From Tissierellia bacterium (GTDB lineage Bacteria > Bacillota > Clostridia > Tissierellales > Sedimentibacteraceae): a stretch of DNA of 64,000 bases. A program made the position numbers and the translations under genes. Positions 32,151 to 42,559 of this stretch are shown here, piece by piece. A model generated the notes under the pieces. It was not told the origin of the DNA. It worked only from the letters and a program-made list of their open reading frames with translations, and ran no database searches. The DNA lies in NCBI GenBank assembly GCA_028709465.1, contig JAQVWY010000005.1, positions 1 to 64,000 of the forward strand. The letters run 5' to 3'. Within the stretch, counting starts at the first letter, position 1. Every line of letters starts with the position of its first letter.

Positions 32151-33533
32151 TCACCACTCTTCTATTAATGATCCTCTTATAGCATTAAATATATAACTTC
32201 TGTTCCCAATCTCTACAACCCAGACTACCCTTAAAACCTGTTCTTTTGATATTCTTGACAAGTCAAAATAGCCAAGATAAACATTGCTAATATCTTTAAT
32301 CATTTCTTTTTTCAAAGGTTTAAGTTCTTCTTGTGAAGTTTCTTCGTTCTGAAGATTTTTATTTATCACTTCTATTGCAGGTAAAACTTGGATATCTTTC
32401 ATTTCATCTCTTTGAGATTCATCTATATTTCTTATAAATCTTTTATATGATACAACTCCATCGCCAATAACATCTATTTCTAATGCAGCATTTTCCCTGA
32501 CCTTGCTAAACATTATAGGTCTATTAAGAATCTTATATGAAAATGTGAATCTATATCCATAGGTCCCTTCATATTGAATAATCTCAATGTTGCTTAAATA
32601 TCCATCTTTAGGAAAGCCTAAAAAATCTTCTATAAATACAAGGGCGCTCATTAGGCTGTCATATACATCTTGACTTTTTTCTAAATCTATCATGGAATTA
32701 TAGAAATCTAGTAGACCTTCAGCTTGTATTTTAAGCACCTTCTCAGTTCTGTACATATATACTCTATTACCATTTAGCTCAACTGATTTTCTAACATATT
32801 CATAATTGTTTTTAAAATAGTTTTTGGCTATTTTATTTATTTCCTCTGTGTCAAATACATCCAATTCTGATTGTACAAATACTGGATTTAATGCATATTC
32901 TTCTAATGGCAATGGAATATTAATTTTATCTTCACCTATTTTTTCATCTATAGAATATTTGGTATGCTTATTAAAATCAAGATTTTCTATTGTTGTATTA
33001 ATACTTTCAGTATTAATAGTATCATTTTCAAATTTATAGGTATCAACACCATTATATATATATATTGTGTTTCTTTTATCTAAATCAATTATTATGTTTT
33101 TTATGTTATTAATATTATCAACTAATGATTCATTGTTAATACCCATATGCTTTGTAAATATTTTAATAGGCATATTAGTTGGAAAATCAAGCTTTAAATA
33201 TTGCGTTGGAAAAACAACAGAATCTGTATAACTTATATTACCTTCAGAATAACTTTTTAATCCTTCAGTCAGAATACTTACAGTTTTATTCCAAAAATTA
33301 TATTCATCTGTATAAAGCACTGTGTAATTATCTTTATATTTTATTATACTTTTTAATGGTTTTACTACATTCCATATGTTGGTTTCAGGTATCTCTTTTT
33401 TATTTGCCACATTATCTTTTTCTAAATCATAGTTTAGAAATTCAGGAAGTTTTAGCCATACTTGACTGCCCAATAATATACACAGCAAAACCATTAATAA
33501 TAAAAATAAATTTTTCATTTTTTGTAGTAACAT
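32151..33533 (-). CDS. yycH: YycH-like WalK regulatory protein
   Basis: Single N-terminal TM, position between walK and yycI. Confidence 0.85.
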   Translation of the reverse strand: MLLQKMKNLFLLLMVLLCILLGSQVWLKLPEFLNYDLEKDNVANKKEIPETNIWNVVKPLKSIIKYKDNYTVLYTDEYNFWNKTVSILTEGLKSYSEGNISYTDSVVFPTQYLKLDFPTNMPIKIFTKHMGINNESLVDNINNIKNIIIDLDKRNTIYIYNGVDTYKFENDTINTESINTTIENLDFNKHTKYSIDEKIGEDKINIPLPLEEYALNPVFVQSELDVFDTEEINKIAKNYFKNNYEYVRKSVELNGNRVYMYRTEKVLKIQAEGLLDFYNSMIDLEKSQDVYDSLMSALVFIEDFLGFPKDGYLSNIEIIQYEGTYGYRFTFSYKILNRPIMFSKVRENAALEIDVIGDGVVSYKRFIRNIDESQRDEMKDIQVLPAIEVINKNLQNEETSQEELKPLKKEMIKDISNVYLGYFDLSRISKEQVLRVVWVVEIGNRSYIFNAIRGSLIEEW

Positions 33534-33543
33534 GAGTATCCTC

Positions 33544-35334
33544 TTAATCTATTTCATATTCAGGAATAATAATGCATATTTCTGTTCCCTTTTGCACTTC
33601 ACTGTTTACCTTTATATCGCTGTTATGCGCATCTGCAATGTGTTTTGCAATTGAAAGGCCTAATCCAGTTCCACCTAATTCTCTAGTACGAGCTTTATCT
33701 ACTCTATAAAATCTCTCAAATATTCTCTTCTGATCTTCTTTTGGTATACCTATTCCATCATCTTTAATTATTATATTTATATTTTTATCTTGTTTTTTCA
33801 CATCAATCCATACGTTACCATGATTTGGTGTGTATTTAACAGCGTTTCCTAATATATTAAGTATAATTTGATCAAAGCCATCCTTATCAAACAATATATT
33901 CATATCTTTTGGAATATCAACAACGTGAATGCTTATATCCTTATTCTTTGCATATATCTTAAGTTTATTATATGTGTCTTGTATAGATTCTTTTACATTT
34001 AATTTTTCTTTAATCCATTTTGTTTGTTCATATTCTATTCTTGAAAGTCTTAATAAATCACTTACTAATCTTGACATCCTGTCACTTTCGCTATTTATAA
34101 CTTTCAAGAACTCTTCTGCTAAATTTGGCTCACACATAGCACCATCAAGTAATGTTTCTGTGTAACTCTTTATTGTAGTAATTGGTGTTTTTAATTCATG
34201 AGAAACATTTGCTACAAATTCCTTTTGCATTTTTTCTATTTTATACTGTTCTGTTACATTTTTAAATACAAGAATTACGCCGCCAATTTCATTTTGACTA
34301 TCCATAAACGGAGCAAAATCTACCTTATATGTTTCGTTATTTTTGTGTAATATAATGGTGCCATGATATTCTTTTTTTTCTATTTCAGACAATGTTATAT
34401 TTTCACTTATGTTTAACATAACATTATCAAAATTTTCATTATCATTATTAAGTGATATTATATTTCTGGCAACTGGATTTGCATGAATTATATTTCCTTT
34501 TTTATCAACGGTCAATACACCATCAGCCATATATTTAAATGTTGTTTCCATTTTACTTTTCTCTTGATGTAGTTTCGAAATACTAATTTTAAGTTCATCT
34601 ATTAAGAAGTTAAACATCTTGCCTAATTGTCCAATTTCATCATTTGATTTCACTTCAACTTTTTGATCAAAATTACCCTCTGACATTTGTTTTGCTTTTA
34701 CTGTTAAATCCTTAATTGGTCCTGTTATGCTTCTTGAGAGTATAAGCCCCAACAATATCGTTATTGTTAAAGCCATGGCAGTAGCCTGAGTCATGATTTC
34801 TTTGGATTTATCTACCGTATCATAAATATAATCTATATTTGTTTTAAGATAAATATAGCCTTTTATTTCTTCATCTTGCATAATGGGATATGACATATGA
34901 TGATACACGGATTCCTCATTTATTTCTGTAGGTACTATATCAACATAATTTCCTTCCATTGACTTTGTAAGGATATAGTTGTTTATTGTATTCAAATTAT
35001 AAGCGCTTTGACCTATTGTTTCCTCAACACTTCCAGCAATTATTGTTTTTATTTCATCGTTTAATATAACATATACATTTTCATTATATCCTATCTGTAT
35101 ACCATTTTTAAAACTGTTTTGTATTTCATCAATATTCTGACTCCAGTCATCACTCTGCTGCATTGCTGTTGTTGAACTAAATATAGTCTTAATTCTTGTC
35201 ACCATATTTTTAGAACTCATATCAAGCTGAATATGTTCAAGTTGAGTTATAATAAACAACCCAACTATTGACATAGCAAGCAAAACTAATAAAAAATAAA
35301 TTAAAACGAATCTCCATCTTATACTTTTAAACAT
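33544..35334 (-). CDS. walK: Sensor histidine kinase WalK
   Basis: Two TMs, HAMP, PAS, FVANVSHELKTPITTIKSYTETLLDGA, ELGGTGLGLSIAK; next to walR. Confidence 0.94.
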   Translation of the reverse strand: MFKSIRWRFVLIYFLLVLLAMSIVGLFIITQLEHIQLDMSSKNMVTRIKTIFSSTTAMQQSDDWSQNIDEIQNSFKNGIQIGYNENVYVILNDEIKTIIAGSVEETIGQSAYNLNTINNYILTKSMEGNYVDIVPTEINEESVYHHMSYPIMQDEEIKGYIYLKTNIDYIYDTVDKSKEIMTQATAMALTITILLGLILSRSITGPIKDLTVKAKQMSEGNFDQKVEVKSNDEIGQLGKMFNFLIDELKISISKLHQEKSKMETTFKYMADGVLTVDKKGNIIHANPVARNIISLNNDNENFDNVMLNISENITLSEIEKKEYHGTIILHKNNETYKVDFAPFMDSQNEIGGVILVFKNVTEQYKIEKMQKEFVANVSHELKTPITTIKSYTETLLDGAMCEPNLAEEFLKVINSESDRMSRLVSDLLRLSRIEYEQTKWIKEKLNVKESIQDTYNKLKIYAKNKDISIHVVDIPKDMNILFDKDGFDQIILNILGNAVKYTPNHGNVWIDVKKQDKNINIIIKDDGIGIPKEDQKRIFERFYRVDKARTRELGGTGLGLSIAKHIADAHNSDIKVNSEVQKGTEICIIIPEYEID

Positions 35335-35357
35335 GATTTATCCTTGGAATATTAGCA

Positions 35358-36044
35358 TTATTTACTTTTAAAGTAATATCCCATTCCTCTTTTAGTAATA
35401 ATATATTTATCATCTTCTGTTTCTATTTTTTCTCTCAAACGTCTTACGGTTACGTCAACTGTTCTTAAATCACCAAATTCATATCCCCAGACTTCTTTAA
35501 GTAGATGTTCTCTATTAAAAACTCTGTCAGAATTTTGGAATAAATATTTTAACAAATCAAATTCTCTATTTGTTAAGTCAATAATATTATTATTTTTACT
35601 AACCTCAAAAGTGTTTAAATCAATAGTTAAATTTCCTGCAGTAACTATCTTTGATTTCATTTCTTCTTCCACTTTCGATAGTTTAACTCTTCTAATATTT
35701 GCCTTGACCCTGGCCACTACTTCCTTTGTACTAAATGGTTTTGTTATATAATCATCAGCTCCAAGCTCAAGCCCAGCTATTTTATCGGACTCATCTTCTT
35801 TGGCAGTAAGCATTATTACTGGCATAACATATTCCATTCTTATCTCTTTTAATATTTCAAAACCATTTTTACCTGGCAACATAATATCTAATATAAGCAA
35901 ATCTGGTTTCATTTCATGAACCATTTTTATTGCTGCATCTCCATCATAAACAGTTTGTACTTCGTACCCTTCTTTTTGAAGATTATATTTTATAATTTCT
36001 GCAATAGGTCTTTCATCATCTACTACTAAAATTTTTTGACACAT
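35358..36044 (-). CDS. walR: Response regulator WalR (OmpR family)
   Basis: ILVVDDERPIAEIIKYNLQKEGYEV; HTH VWGYEFGDLRTVDVTVRRLREKIE. Confidence 0.95.
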   Translation of the reverse strand: MCQKILVVDDERPIAEIIKYNLQKEGYEVQTVYDGDAAIKMVHEMKPDLLILDIMLPGKNGFEILKEIRMEYVMPVIMLTAKEDESDKIAGLELGADDYITKPFSTKEVVARVKANIRRVKLSKVEEEMKSKIVTAGNLTIDLNTFEVSKNNNIIDLTNREFDLLKYLFQNSDRVFNREHLLKEVWGYEFGDLRTVDVTVRRLREKIETEDDKYIITKRGMGYYFKSK

Positions 36045-36088
36045 AAAAACTCCTCCAATCTATTTTAAATATTATCAATAAACAAACC

Positions 36089-36168
36089 CCTGTCATCCTG
36101 AACGGTAGTGAAGGATCACCCCAAATGGTATAGGGAGATTCTTCAGGCTACGCCTTCAGAATGACAGG
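36089..36168. repeat. Family B repeat with terminal inverted repeats (MITE-like)
   Basis: CCTGTCATCCTGAAcggtagtgaaggatc...gattcttcaggctacgccTTCAGAATGACAGG. Confidence 0.75.
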
Positions 36169-36222
36169 AAATTTAGTTGTTAATAACAATATTGTTATTA
36201 ATATAATGCATTTTTCACATTA

Positions 36223-36384
36223 TCTGCATTTCTTGCATTTCTGTATTCCTTGCATTCCTTGCATTTCTTGCATTTCTTGCATTCCTTGCATTTCTTGCAT
36301 TTCTTGCATTTCTTGCATTTCTTGCATTTCTTGCATTTCTTGCATTTCTGTATTCCTTGCATTTCTGTATTCTGTATTCTGCAT
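36223..36384. repeat. Tandem 9-bp minisatellite (tgcatttct)n with gtattcct variants
   Basis: About 15 units including seven consecutive perfect tgcatttct units from 36287 to 36349. Confidence 0.95.
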
Positions 36385-36462
36385 TATTTATTATATCATG
36401 TTTTGCAAAAATGAACACCATCTTTATTTTAAAGCATAAATTAATTTAGGAAGGTGAGTTTA

Positions 36463-37629
36463 ATGAAAAAAATAAATAGCAAAAATCTATGTCCTTTTAT
36501 TCAATCAAAATTAAATAACCAAGATAATGATATTATACCCATAATTATTAGTTATAAAGATAGTAAAAAAATGACAGATGGTAAAATTTCATCATTATCT
36601 ACTAAATTAAATCGTGAACTTCCTATTGTTAATGGGTATGCTTGTGAAATGAGCACTGAAGCTATACGAGAAATTATAAGAGACCCAAATATAGAATATA
36701 TTAGCTACGATACAAAAGTATTCGCTGTTATGGATATAGCAAGAAAAACAGTAGGAGCAGACAGAATTCCTAGATCTGGCTATACGGGTAAAGGAGTAAC
36801 CGTAGCAATAATAGACACAGGGGTATCTCCTCACTTAGATTTAATTTATCCACACAACAGAATAATTGGATTTAAGGATTTAATAAATAATGAAACTGTA
36901 GCATATGATGATAATGGGCATGGAACCCACTGTGCAGGCATATTAGGAGCAAGCGGATATTGTTCTAAAGGAAAATACAAAGGAATCGCACCTGAAGTAA
37001 ATATACTACCTATAAAAGTATTAGATGATAATGGCAATGGTAAATCATCTGATATTTTATCTGCAGTTCAATGGATTATAGATACAAAGGAGGTTCATAA
37101 AACAAGAATAATTAATTTTTCCCTGGGGGCTATTGCTGAATTCAGAGAGAGAAAGGATCCATTAGTTAAAGCTGCAAATAAAGCAATAGAAAATGGGTTA
37201 ATTGTAGTAGCAGCAGTTGGCAACAGCGGACCAAAAAGAAATACTATTTTATCCCCAGCAACAAGTAGGTACGTCATATCAGTTGGTGCATTAGATACAA
37301 ACAAAACTCCTGACATCAGTGATGATATGATTGCCAAATTTTCAAGCAGAGGTCCTACCATAGACAGAATTAAGAAGCCAGATTTAATAGCTCCAGGAGT
37401 TAATATTATGTCATTGTCACACAAAACTCTAGACAATTATACAGCTTTAAGCGGTACTTCAATGGCAGCACCTATTGTTTCTGGTGCTGCAGCACTTTTA
37501 CTAAATTCAAACCCAAATTATGATCATTTTGATATAAAACGAATATTAATAAATTCCTGCACAAAAATAAAAGCTCCTTCATATGATCAGGGAGCAGGTA
37601 TTCTAGACTTAAGCAAACTATTTTCATAA
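36463..37629 (+). CDS. S8 family subtilisin-like serine peptidase
   Basis: VAIIDTGVSPH, GHGTHCAGILGASG, LSGTSMAAPIVSGAAALLL; ATG 9 nt downstream of the track GTG. Confidence 0.94.
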   Translation: MKKINSKNLCPFIQSKLNNQDNDIIPIIISYKDSKKMTDGKISSLSTKLNRELPIVNGYACEMSTEAIREIIRDPNIEYISYDTKVFAVMDIARKTVGADRIPRSGYTGKGVTVAIIDTGVSPHLDLIYPHNRIIGFKDLINNETVAYDDNGHGTHCAGILGASGYCSKGKYKGIAPEVNILPIKVLDDNGNGKSSDILSAVQWIIDTKEVHKTRIINFSLGAIAEFRERKDPLVKAANKAIENGLIVVAAVGNSGPKRNTILSPATSRYVISVGALDTNKTPDISDDMIAKFSSRGPTIDRIKKPDLIAPGVNIMSLSHKTLDNYTALSGTSMAAPIVSGAAALLLNSNPNYDHFDIKRILINSCTKIKAPSYDQGAGILDLSKLFS

Positions 37630-37641
37630 ATAAAAACAAAA

Positions 37642-37685
37642 AGACTTTGAGATCCAAGTTAATAATTTATCGGGTCTCAAAGTCT
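37642..37685. terminator. Bidirectional terminator between convergent genes
   Basis: AGACTTTGAGA/TCTCAAAGTCT with flanking A/T runs. Confidence 0.7.
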
Positions 37686-37743
37686 AAAAATTCATTCTAG
37701 AATCCTACTTTATCCATCGCTCTATCAATTTTTACATCAATCC

Positions 37744-38634
37744 TTAAGAAAGTATACTGCCTTTTCCAAGAGTTTTTGCCTTATTAAGCTTTGACTCTGC
37801 TTCAGATAATAATACTTCTAAAGTTTGACCAGAAAATTCTATTAAAGAACCGCTGATCGTTACATTATACCCCAATATTTCCATTTTTTTATTTATATCA
37901 TGCTTTATTTTTTCTACCATTATTTTTGCTATATCTATACTAATATTATTAAGTATTAATATAAACCTATCTTTTTCAAGCCTTCCAGCTACATCAATTT
38001 TTCTTTCATTAGCTTTTAATATAAGTGCTACATTTTGAAGAATTTTATCTCCTACGCCTATACCATAATTTATATTAATAGTATTAAAATCATCAATATC
38101 TAAAATAAAAATACAAAAATTTGTTTTATCAACATTATAATTTTCTATATTATGCCTTAAACAATCCATTACAAATTGAAAATTATAAAGTTTAGTCAAC
38201 ATTTCTATATTAGCTTTCTCTTTAACCTCAGTTTGAAGCAACTTTATCTGCCTATCACGTTCTAGCAATTGTCTTTTAATCTCTTTTTTTTGTGTTAAAT
38301 CAGTTATTAATACATCAAAGCAACCATCTTTATAACCGAAAATAGTAAATCTTAAGTATTTTTCAAAAGCTACAAAGTATTGTTCTATTACCTTAAACTC
38401 ATTAGTCATTGCAGCTTCACAAAATATTTTAGGCCAATCAAATATTATATCATTCATTTTAGGAAATACATCAGTCATATTTCTATTAATTATTTTTTCA
38501 TTTGGCACATTAGTAATAAATTCCATCCTCTTGTTAGCATAAATGGCCTGCAGGTCAACTTTTTCATTATCTTCACGTTGAACAATCCTACATTTAATTG
38601 CTGCATCTGATATGTAATCAAAGAATTTTTCCAT
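37744..38634 (-). CDS. PAS-like + GGDEF-domain protein, possibly catalytically degenerate
   Basis: LTKLYNFQFVMDCLRHNI, FILDIDDFNTININYGIGVGDKILQNVA, AGRLEKDRFILIL; active-site position reads GRLEKDR rather than GG(D/E)EF. Confidence 0.85.
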   Translation of the reverse strand: MEKFFDYISDAAIKCRIVQREDNEKVDLQAIYANKRMEFITNVPNEKIINRNMTDVFPKMNDIIFDWPKIFCEAAMTNEFKVIEQYFVAFEKYLRFTIFGYKDGCFDVLITDLTQKKEIKRQLLERDRQIKLLQTEVKEKANIEMLTKLYNFQFVMDCLRHNIENYNVDKTNFCIFILDIDDFNTININYGIGVGDKILQNVALILKANERKIDVAGRLEKDRFILILNNISIDIAKIMVEKIKHDINKKMEILGYNVTISGSLIEFSGQTLEVLLSEAESKLNKAKTLGKGSILS

Positions 38635-38660
38635 AAAGCACCTACCTTTCATAATACTTG

Positions 38661-39296
38661 TTAGTCTATTTCATTTTTTATTAACCTGGATACTGTTTTA
38701 TTAACAGTATCATAATCAAAGCCCTTATTTATAAGAAAATTATATAATTTCATTTTCTTTTTTAATGGTTCATAATCTGATAAGGTTTGTAACTTTTTTT
38801 GGGATAATTCATAAGCTTTTTCTAATTCATCTTCATTAGTTATAACACATAATTTTTCTTCTATTATGCTTCTGTCAATTCCTTTGTTGTATAGTGCTTC
38901 CTTAATTTTTCTTTTTCCGTCTTTTGAAAAATTTATTTTGTCATGGATAAATCTTTCGCAATATTCCCTATCATTTATATAATTATTTGATTTTAATTTT
39001 TCAACTGTAATATTTATCAGTTCTTGGTCGTAACCCTTTTCTGTCATTTTTTGTATAATTTGTTTCTCACTTTTTGCCGCCCTTGACAAAAGTGAAATAG
39101 CATAATTATATGCCTTTGTTCTATTTTCTAATACTAAAAGTTCTAAAATAAAATCATCATCAATTATCATATTTTTATAAAGACCATACTTAATCATAGT
39201 ATCTAAATCTATACCAAATTCAAATTTATCATTTAAATAAATATTAACTCTATCTTTATTATTTTTCTGATATTCAATTCTGGTTACCTTTTTCAT
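38661..39296 (-). CDS. recX: Regulatory protein RecX
   Basis: AISLLSRAAKSEKQIIQKMTEKGYDQELI, LKSNNYINDREYCERFI. Confidence 0.9.
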   Translation of the reverse strand: MKKVTRIEYQKNNKDRVNIYLNDKFEFGIDLDTMIKYGLYKNMIIDDDFILELLVLENRTKAYNYAISLLSRAAKSEKQIIQKMTEKGYDQELINITVEKLKSNNYINDREYCERFIHDKINFSKDGKRKIKEALYNKGIDRSIIEEKLCVITNEDELEKAYELSQKKLQTLSDYEPLKKKMKLYNFLINKGFDYDTVNKTVSRLIKNEID

Positions 39297-39514
39297 TTTT
39301 CCTCCAAGGTTTATAAAAATAAATAATTATTAAATATAATTTTAACATATTTTACAAATATTATCAACTTAAGTCGAAAGAATATTATTATCTTATTTAT
39401 TATAATTCTAAAATCTAAATAATTACTTAACATTTTTAACACAATAAAACAGCATTAATATATCTTGATTAAATTTAAATAATATTAATGCTGCTTTAAT
39501 TTATAAAATAATAT

Positions 39515-39934
39515 TTATTTTAACTGTTTTGCTTTTTCTCTTATTTGTAATTCTAATTCATCTGTAATATCATCTAATACTAATCCATGAGTTAATTTAT
39601 TTCCTTCATCATCTATATATACAAAAGTTAAAAAACCATCAACTGGAATTATATTTGTTAACTCTGAACAAACATAGGTATAAACAGTAATACTAGTTTT
39701 TCCAAGCTTTGCTACCTTGCTTTTAAATGTAATAATGTCCCCTTTTTGAATAGGACTTTTGAATACTAATCCATGAATATTGATGCAAACAACTTTTTTT
39801 GGATCTCCTATTAAAGATGCTGCAGCAATAAAAGCAGATTCCACAAACCATTCAGCTGTTCTACCAGCAAAAAGTGTACCGTGATGATTTAAGTCTTCTG
39901 ATTTAACTAATCGTGAACATACATACTCTCTCAT
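39515..39934 (-). CDS. Hotdog-fold acyl-CoA thioesterase
   Basis: LNHHGTLFAGRTAEWFVESAFIAAASLIG. Confidence 0.88.
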   Translation of the reverse strand: MREYVCSRLVKSEDLNHHGTLFAGRTAEWFVESAFIAAASLIGDPKKVVCINIHGLVFKSPIQKGDIITFKSKVAKLGKTSITVYTYVCSELTNIIPVDGFLTFVYIDDEGNKLTHGLVLDDITDELELQIREKAKQLK

Positions 39935-39957
39935 TTTAACATCCTTTTATATTTATA

Positions 39958-40872
39958 TTAAGCTATTTTACTTTTTTTATACTTATGCCACATAACCATC
40001 ATTGGACCAGCTAAACATACTGTAGAGTAACAGCCGCTTATTATTCCAAAAAGCATTGGTAATGCAAAAGTTTTAATAGAATCAATATTGTACATAAATG
40101 CAAATATAGTTACAATTAATATACTTGCAGTTGTTGCAATACTTGTATTAATTGAACGAGATAATGTCTGATTTATACTGTCATTAATAAGCACTTCATA
40201 TGGTTTTTTTGTATATAATGGTGCATTTTCTCTAATGCGGTCATAAATTACAATAGTATCATTTATTGAATAACCAATTATTGTAAGAATTACCGCAACA
40301 AAAGAATCATTTATAGGAAATTTAAACAATGTAAAAGTGAAAAATACAATTAAACAATCATGTAACAACGCTAGAAGACCTATTACACCTGCTGATAGCC
40401 CTGATATCTTTTTAAATCTAAAACCTACGTACAAAATAATAAATAAAGAAGATAAGGCAATTGCAATTATACCATTTACCAAAAACCTTTTTCCTATGAA
40501 AGGTTCAACAACATTTGATTCTGAAAGTTGTAAATTAGCATCAGGATATTCTTGTTTTAACATTAAATCTAATTTCTCTTGTTCCGAAGCATCTAGCCCA
40601 CTTGTGCCAGATAAATTAAGAACAACTTTTTTTGTGTCTTTTGCCAAGTCCTCAGTGATTTGAGCTTCTGTATCTCTGCCTAACACATTTGTAACAAAAT
40701 CTCCTACTTTCTCTGTATTTAAATCTCCATTAAATGTATATTTTATTATTGCTCCACCTTTAAATTGTATAGACAAATTAACTCCATTAATAAATATTGA
40801 AGCAATTCCAATTACCATTAAAATTAATGAAATGGCAAAAAATATTTTTCTTTTCTCGTAAAATTTTATCAT
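39958..40872 (-). CDS. secF: Protein translocase subunit SecF
   Basis: LSIQFKGGAIIKY, GYSINDTIVIYDRIREN, LSRSINTSIAT. Confidence 0.95.
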   Translation of the reverse strand: MIKFYEKRKIFFAISLILMVIGIASIFINGVNLSIQFKGGAIIKYTFNGDLNTEKVGDFVTNVLGRDTEAQITEDLAKDTKKVVLNLSGTSGLDASEQEKLDLMLKQEYPDANLQLSESNVVEPFIGKRFLVNGIIAIALSSLFIILYVGFRFKKISGLSAGVIGLLALLHDCLIVFFTFTLFKFPINDSFVAVILTIIGYSINDTIVIYDRIRENAPLYTKKPYEVLINDSINQTLSRSINTSIATTASILIVTIFAFMYNIDSIKTFALPMLFGIISGCYSTVCLAGPMMVMWHKYKKSKIA

Positions 40873-42164
40873 TATTTTGCCTCCTTTAACTTTACACCAT
40901 ATAATGATTTACTTCTAAACATATCATTTCTACTTAACGATTTAGTCATAATTTTTGATGCGGTTACTCCTGATACAAAGTTTAGAATACATCCTATCAT
41001 AAGTGTATAGGCAAATGACAACATTGATCCTGTTCCAAAAATCATAAGTATTATTGAAGTTGCAATGCATGTTATATTGCCATCAAACACTGAAGAAAAT
41101 GCTTTATGATATCCAGAATCTATTGCCCCGCCTAAGGATTTGCCTTCATTAAGCTCTTCTTTAATTCTTTCAGATATAATAACATTAGCATCAACTCCCA
41201 TTCCTATGGATAAAATAATACCTGCTATACCTGGTAAGGTAAGGGTTATTTGTGGAACTGATAATGCCAAAAGTTGAACGGATACTTGAAGCAACAAAGC
41301 AAATGATGCTACAATTCCTAACAACCTGTAGTAAAAAATCATAAATAAGCATACAAATACAAAAGCAATTATGCCTGCCTTAACCATTACATCTAATGCT
41401 CCACTTCCTAATGTAGGAGTTATTGTACTATGATTTTTTGTAACTAATGAAAAAGGAAGTGCTCCTGAATTGATCTTGTCAGACAATTCTTTAGCAGCCT
41501 GAACGCTTATCATATTTGAAATAACAGATTTTCCATCTGGAATTACATCATTTACAATAGGAGATGATATCATTGTTTCATCCATATAAATAGAAATTTC
41601 CTGACCTATAAGTTTCTCTGTAGCTTCTGCAAAAAGTTTAGTTCCTTCTTCATTAAATTCTAGTGTTACAACAGGTTGGTTTGTCTTAGGATCAATTTGC
41701 ACCATACTTTTAACAACATCTTTACCTTCAACTATAATATTTCCTTCAGGAGCCCTAAAGGTTAGTCTTGCAGTTTCTCCTAACTCAGAAATAGCAGCCT
41801 GTGGATTAAAATCAGTTTCCCCCGATTTCCAAGGGAATCTGATAATAATTTGACCATTGTTTTTATCTACAGTAATTTCTCTGTCTAATATATTTTGTGC
41901 ATCAAGTCTAGATTCCATAATAATTCTTGCAGATTCTAGCTCTGTGTCTGTAGGTAATCTATCTAAATCCTTTGGTTCATACACAGCTTCTACTCCGCCT
42001 CTAATATCAATACCAAATCTAATATCCTTCACTCCTTTAATTTGTATAGGACCTGCATTTATTCCCAAAATAGATGTTAATGCAATACCTATAATAAGGA
42101 GCATAACTATAATATAAAAAAATTTGTTAATTTTCAATTTTGCCCTCCAAATTTTATTAAGCAT
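40872..42164 (-). CDS. secD: Protein translocase subunit SecD
   Basis: DIRFGIDIRGGVEAVYEP, GMGVDANVIISERIKEEL. Confidence 0.95.
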   Translation of the reverse strand: MLNKIWRAKLKINKFFYIIVMLLIIGIALTSILGINAGPIQIKGVKDIRFGIDIRGGVEAVYEPKDLDRLPTDTELESARIIMESRLDAQNILDREITVDKNNGQIIIRFPWKSGETDFNPQAAISELGETARLTFRAPEGNIIVEGKDVVKSMVQIDPKTNQPVVTLEFNEEGTKLFAEATEKLIGQEISIYMDETMISSPIVNDVIPDGKSVISNMISVQAAKELSDKINSGALPFSLVTKNHSTITPTLGSGALDVMVKAGIIAFVFVCLFMIFYYRLLGIVASFALLLQVSVQLLALSVPQITLTLPGIAGIILSIGMGVDANVIISERIKEELNEGKSLGGAIDSGYHKAFSSVFDGNITCIATSIILMIFGTGSMLSFAYTLMIGCILNFVSGVTASKIMTKSLSRNDMFRSKSLYGVKLKEAK

Positions 42165-42354
42165 TTATACCATATCCATATTAGCACTAAAAAAAAATTT
42201 TTACAATAATTATTATGTAAAAGGTAAAATCTTTAATAATCCACAATTAAAAATTAATGATATCTCTTAAAAATCTTATACAAATAGCAATACACTGCGC
42301 TATAATCAACATTACGCGACAGTGCATTCATTATAAATTAAATAGGGACATTCT

Positions 42355-42400
42355 TTTGAAACTAGTCCTCACAGACTAGATATCATAAAGGTGTGTCCCC
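42355..42400. repeat. Family A repeat
   Basis: gggacattcttttgaaactagtcctcacagactagatatcataaaggtgtgtcccc; inverted near-copy of 23157-23213. Confidence 0.8.
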
Positions 42401-42420
42401 ATACCCCATTTATTTACTTG

Positions 42421-42546
42421 TTATTTTTCTTTTGTTAGTTTTAACATTACATTAACTGATATATATATGATTAATATAACAACAAAAATTGCAGCCATTC
42501 CCATACCCATGAGCTTTAAGGATTTAATTACATTATCAATATTCAT
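42421..42546 (-). CDS. Very small OadG-like (sodium pump decarboxylase gamma) membrane protein, 41 aa; not in ORF track
   Basis: MNIDNVIKSLKLMGMGMAAIFVVILIIYISVNVMLKLTKEK*; follows oadB by 13 nt with RBS-like aggagg upstream. Confidence 0.75.
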   Translation of the reverse strand: MNIDNVIKSLKLMGMGMAAIFVVILIIYISVNVMLKLTKEK

Positions 42547-42559
42547 CAATCATTCCTCC

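Noticed and set aside
36161-36439. Track ORFs 36161..36439(+) and 36215..36421(-) encoding (CIS)n and (NAR)n proteins
   Set aside because: Generated by an in-frame 9-bp tandem repeat; no RBS or conserved domain. Not a CRISPR array either: units are contiguous with no spacers.
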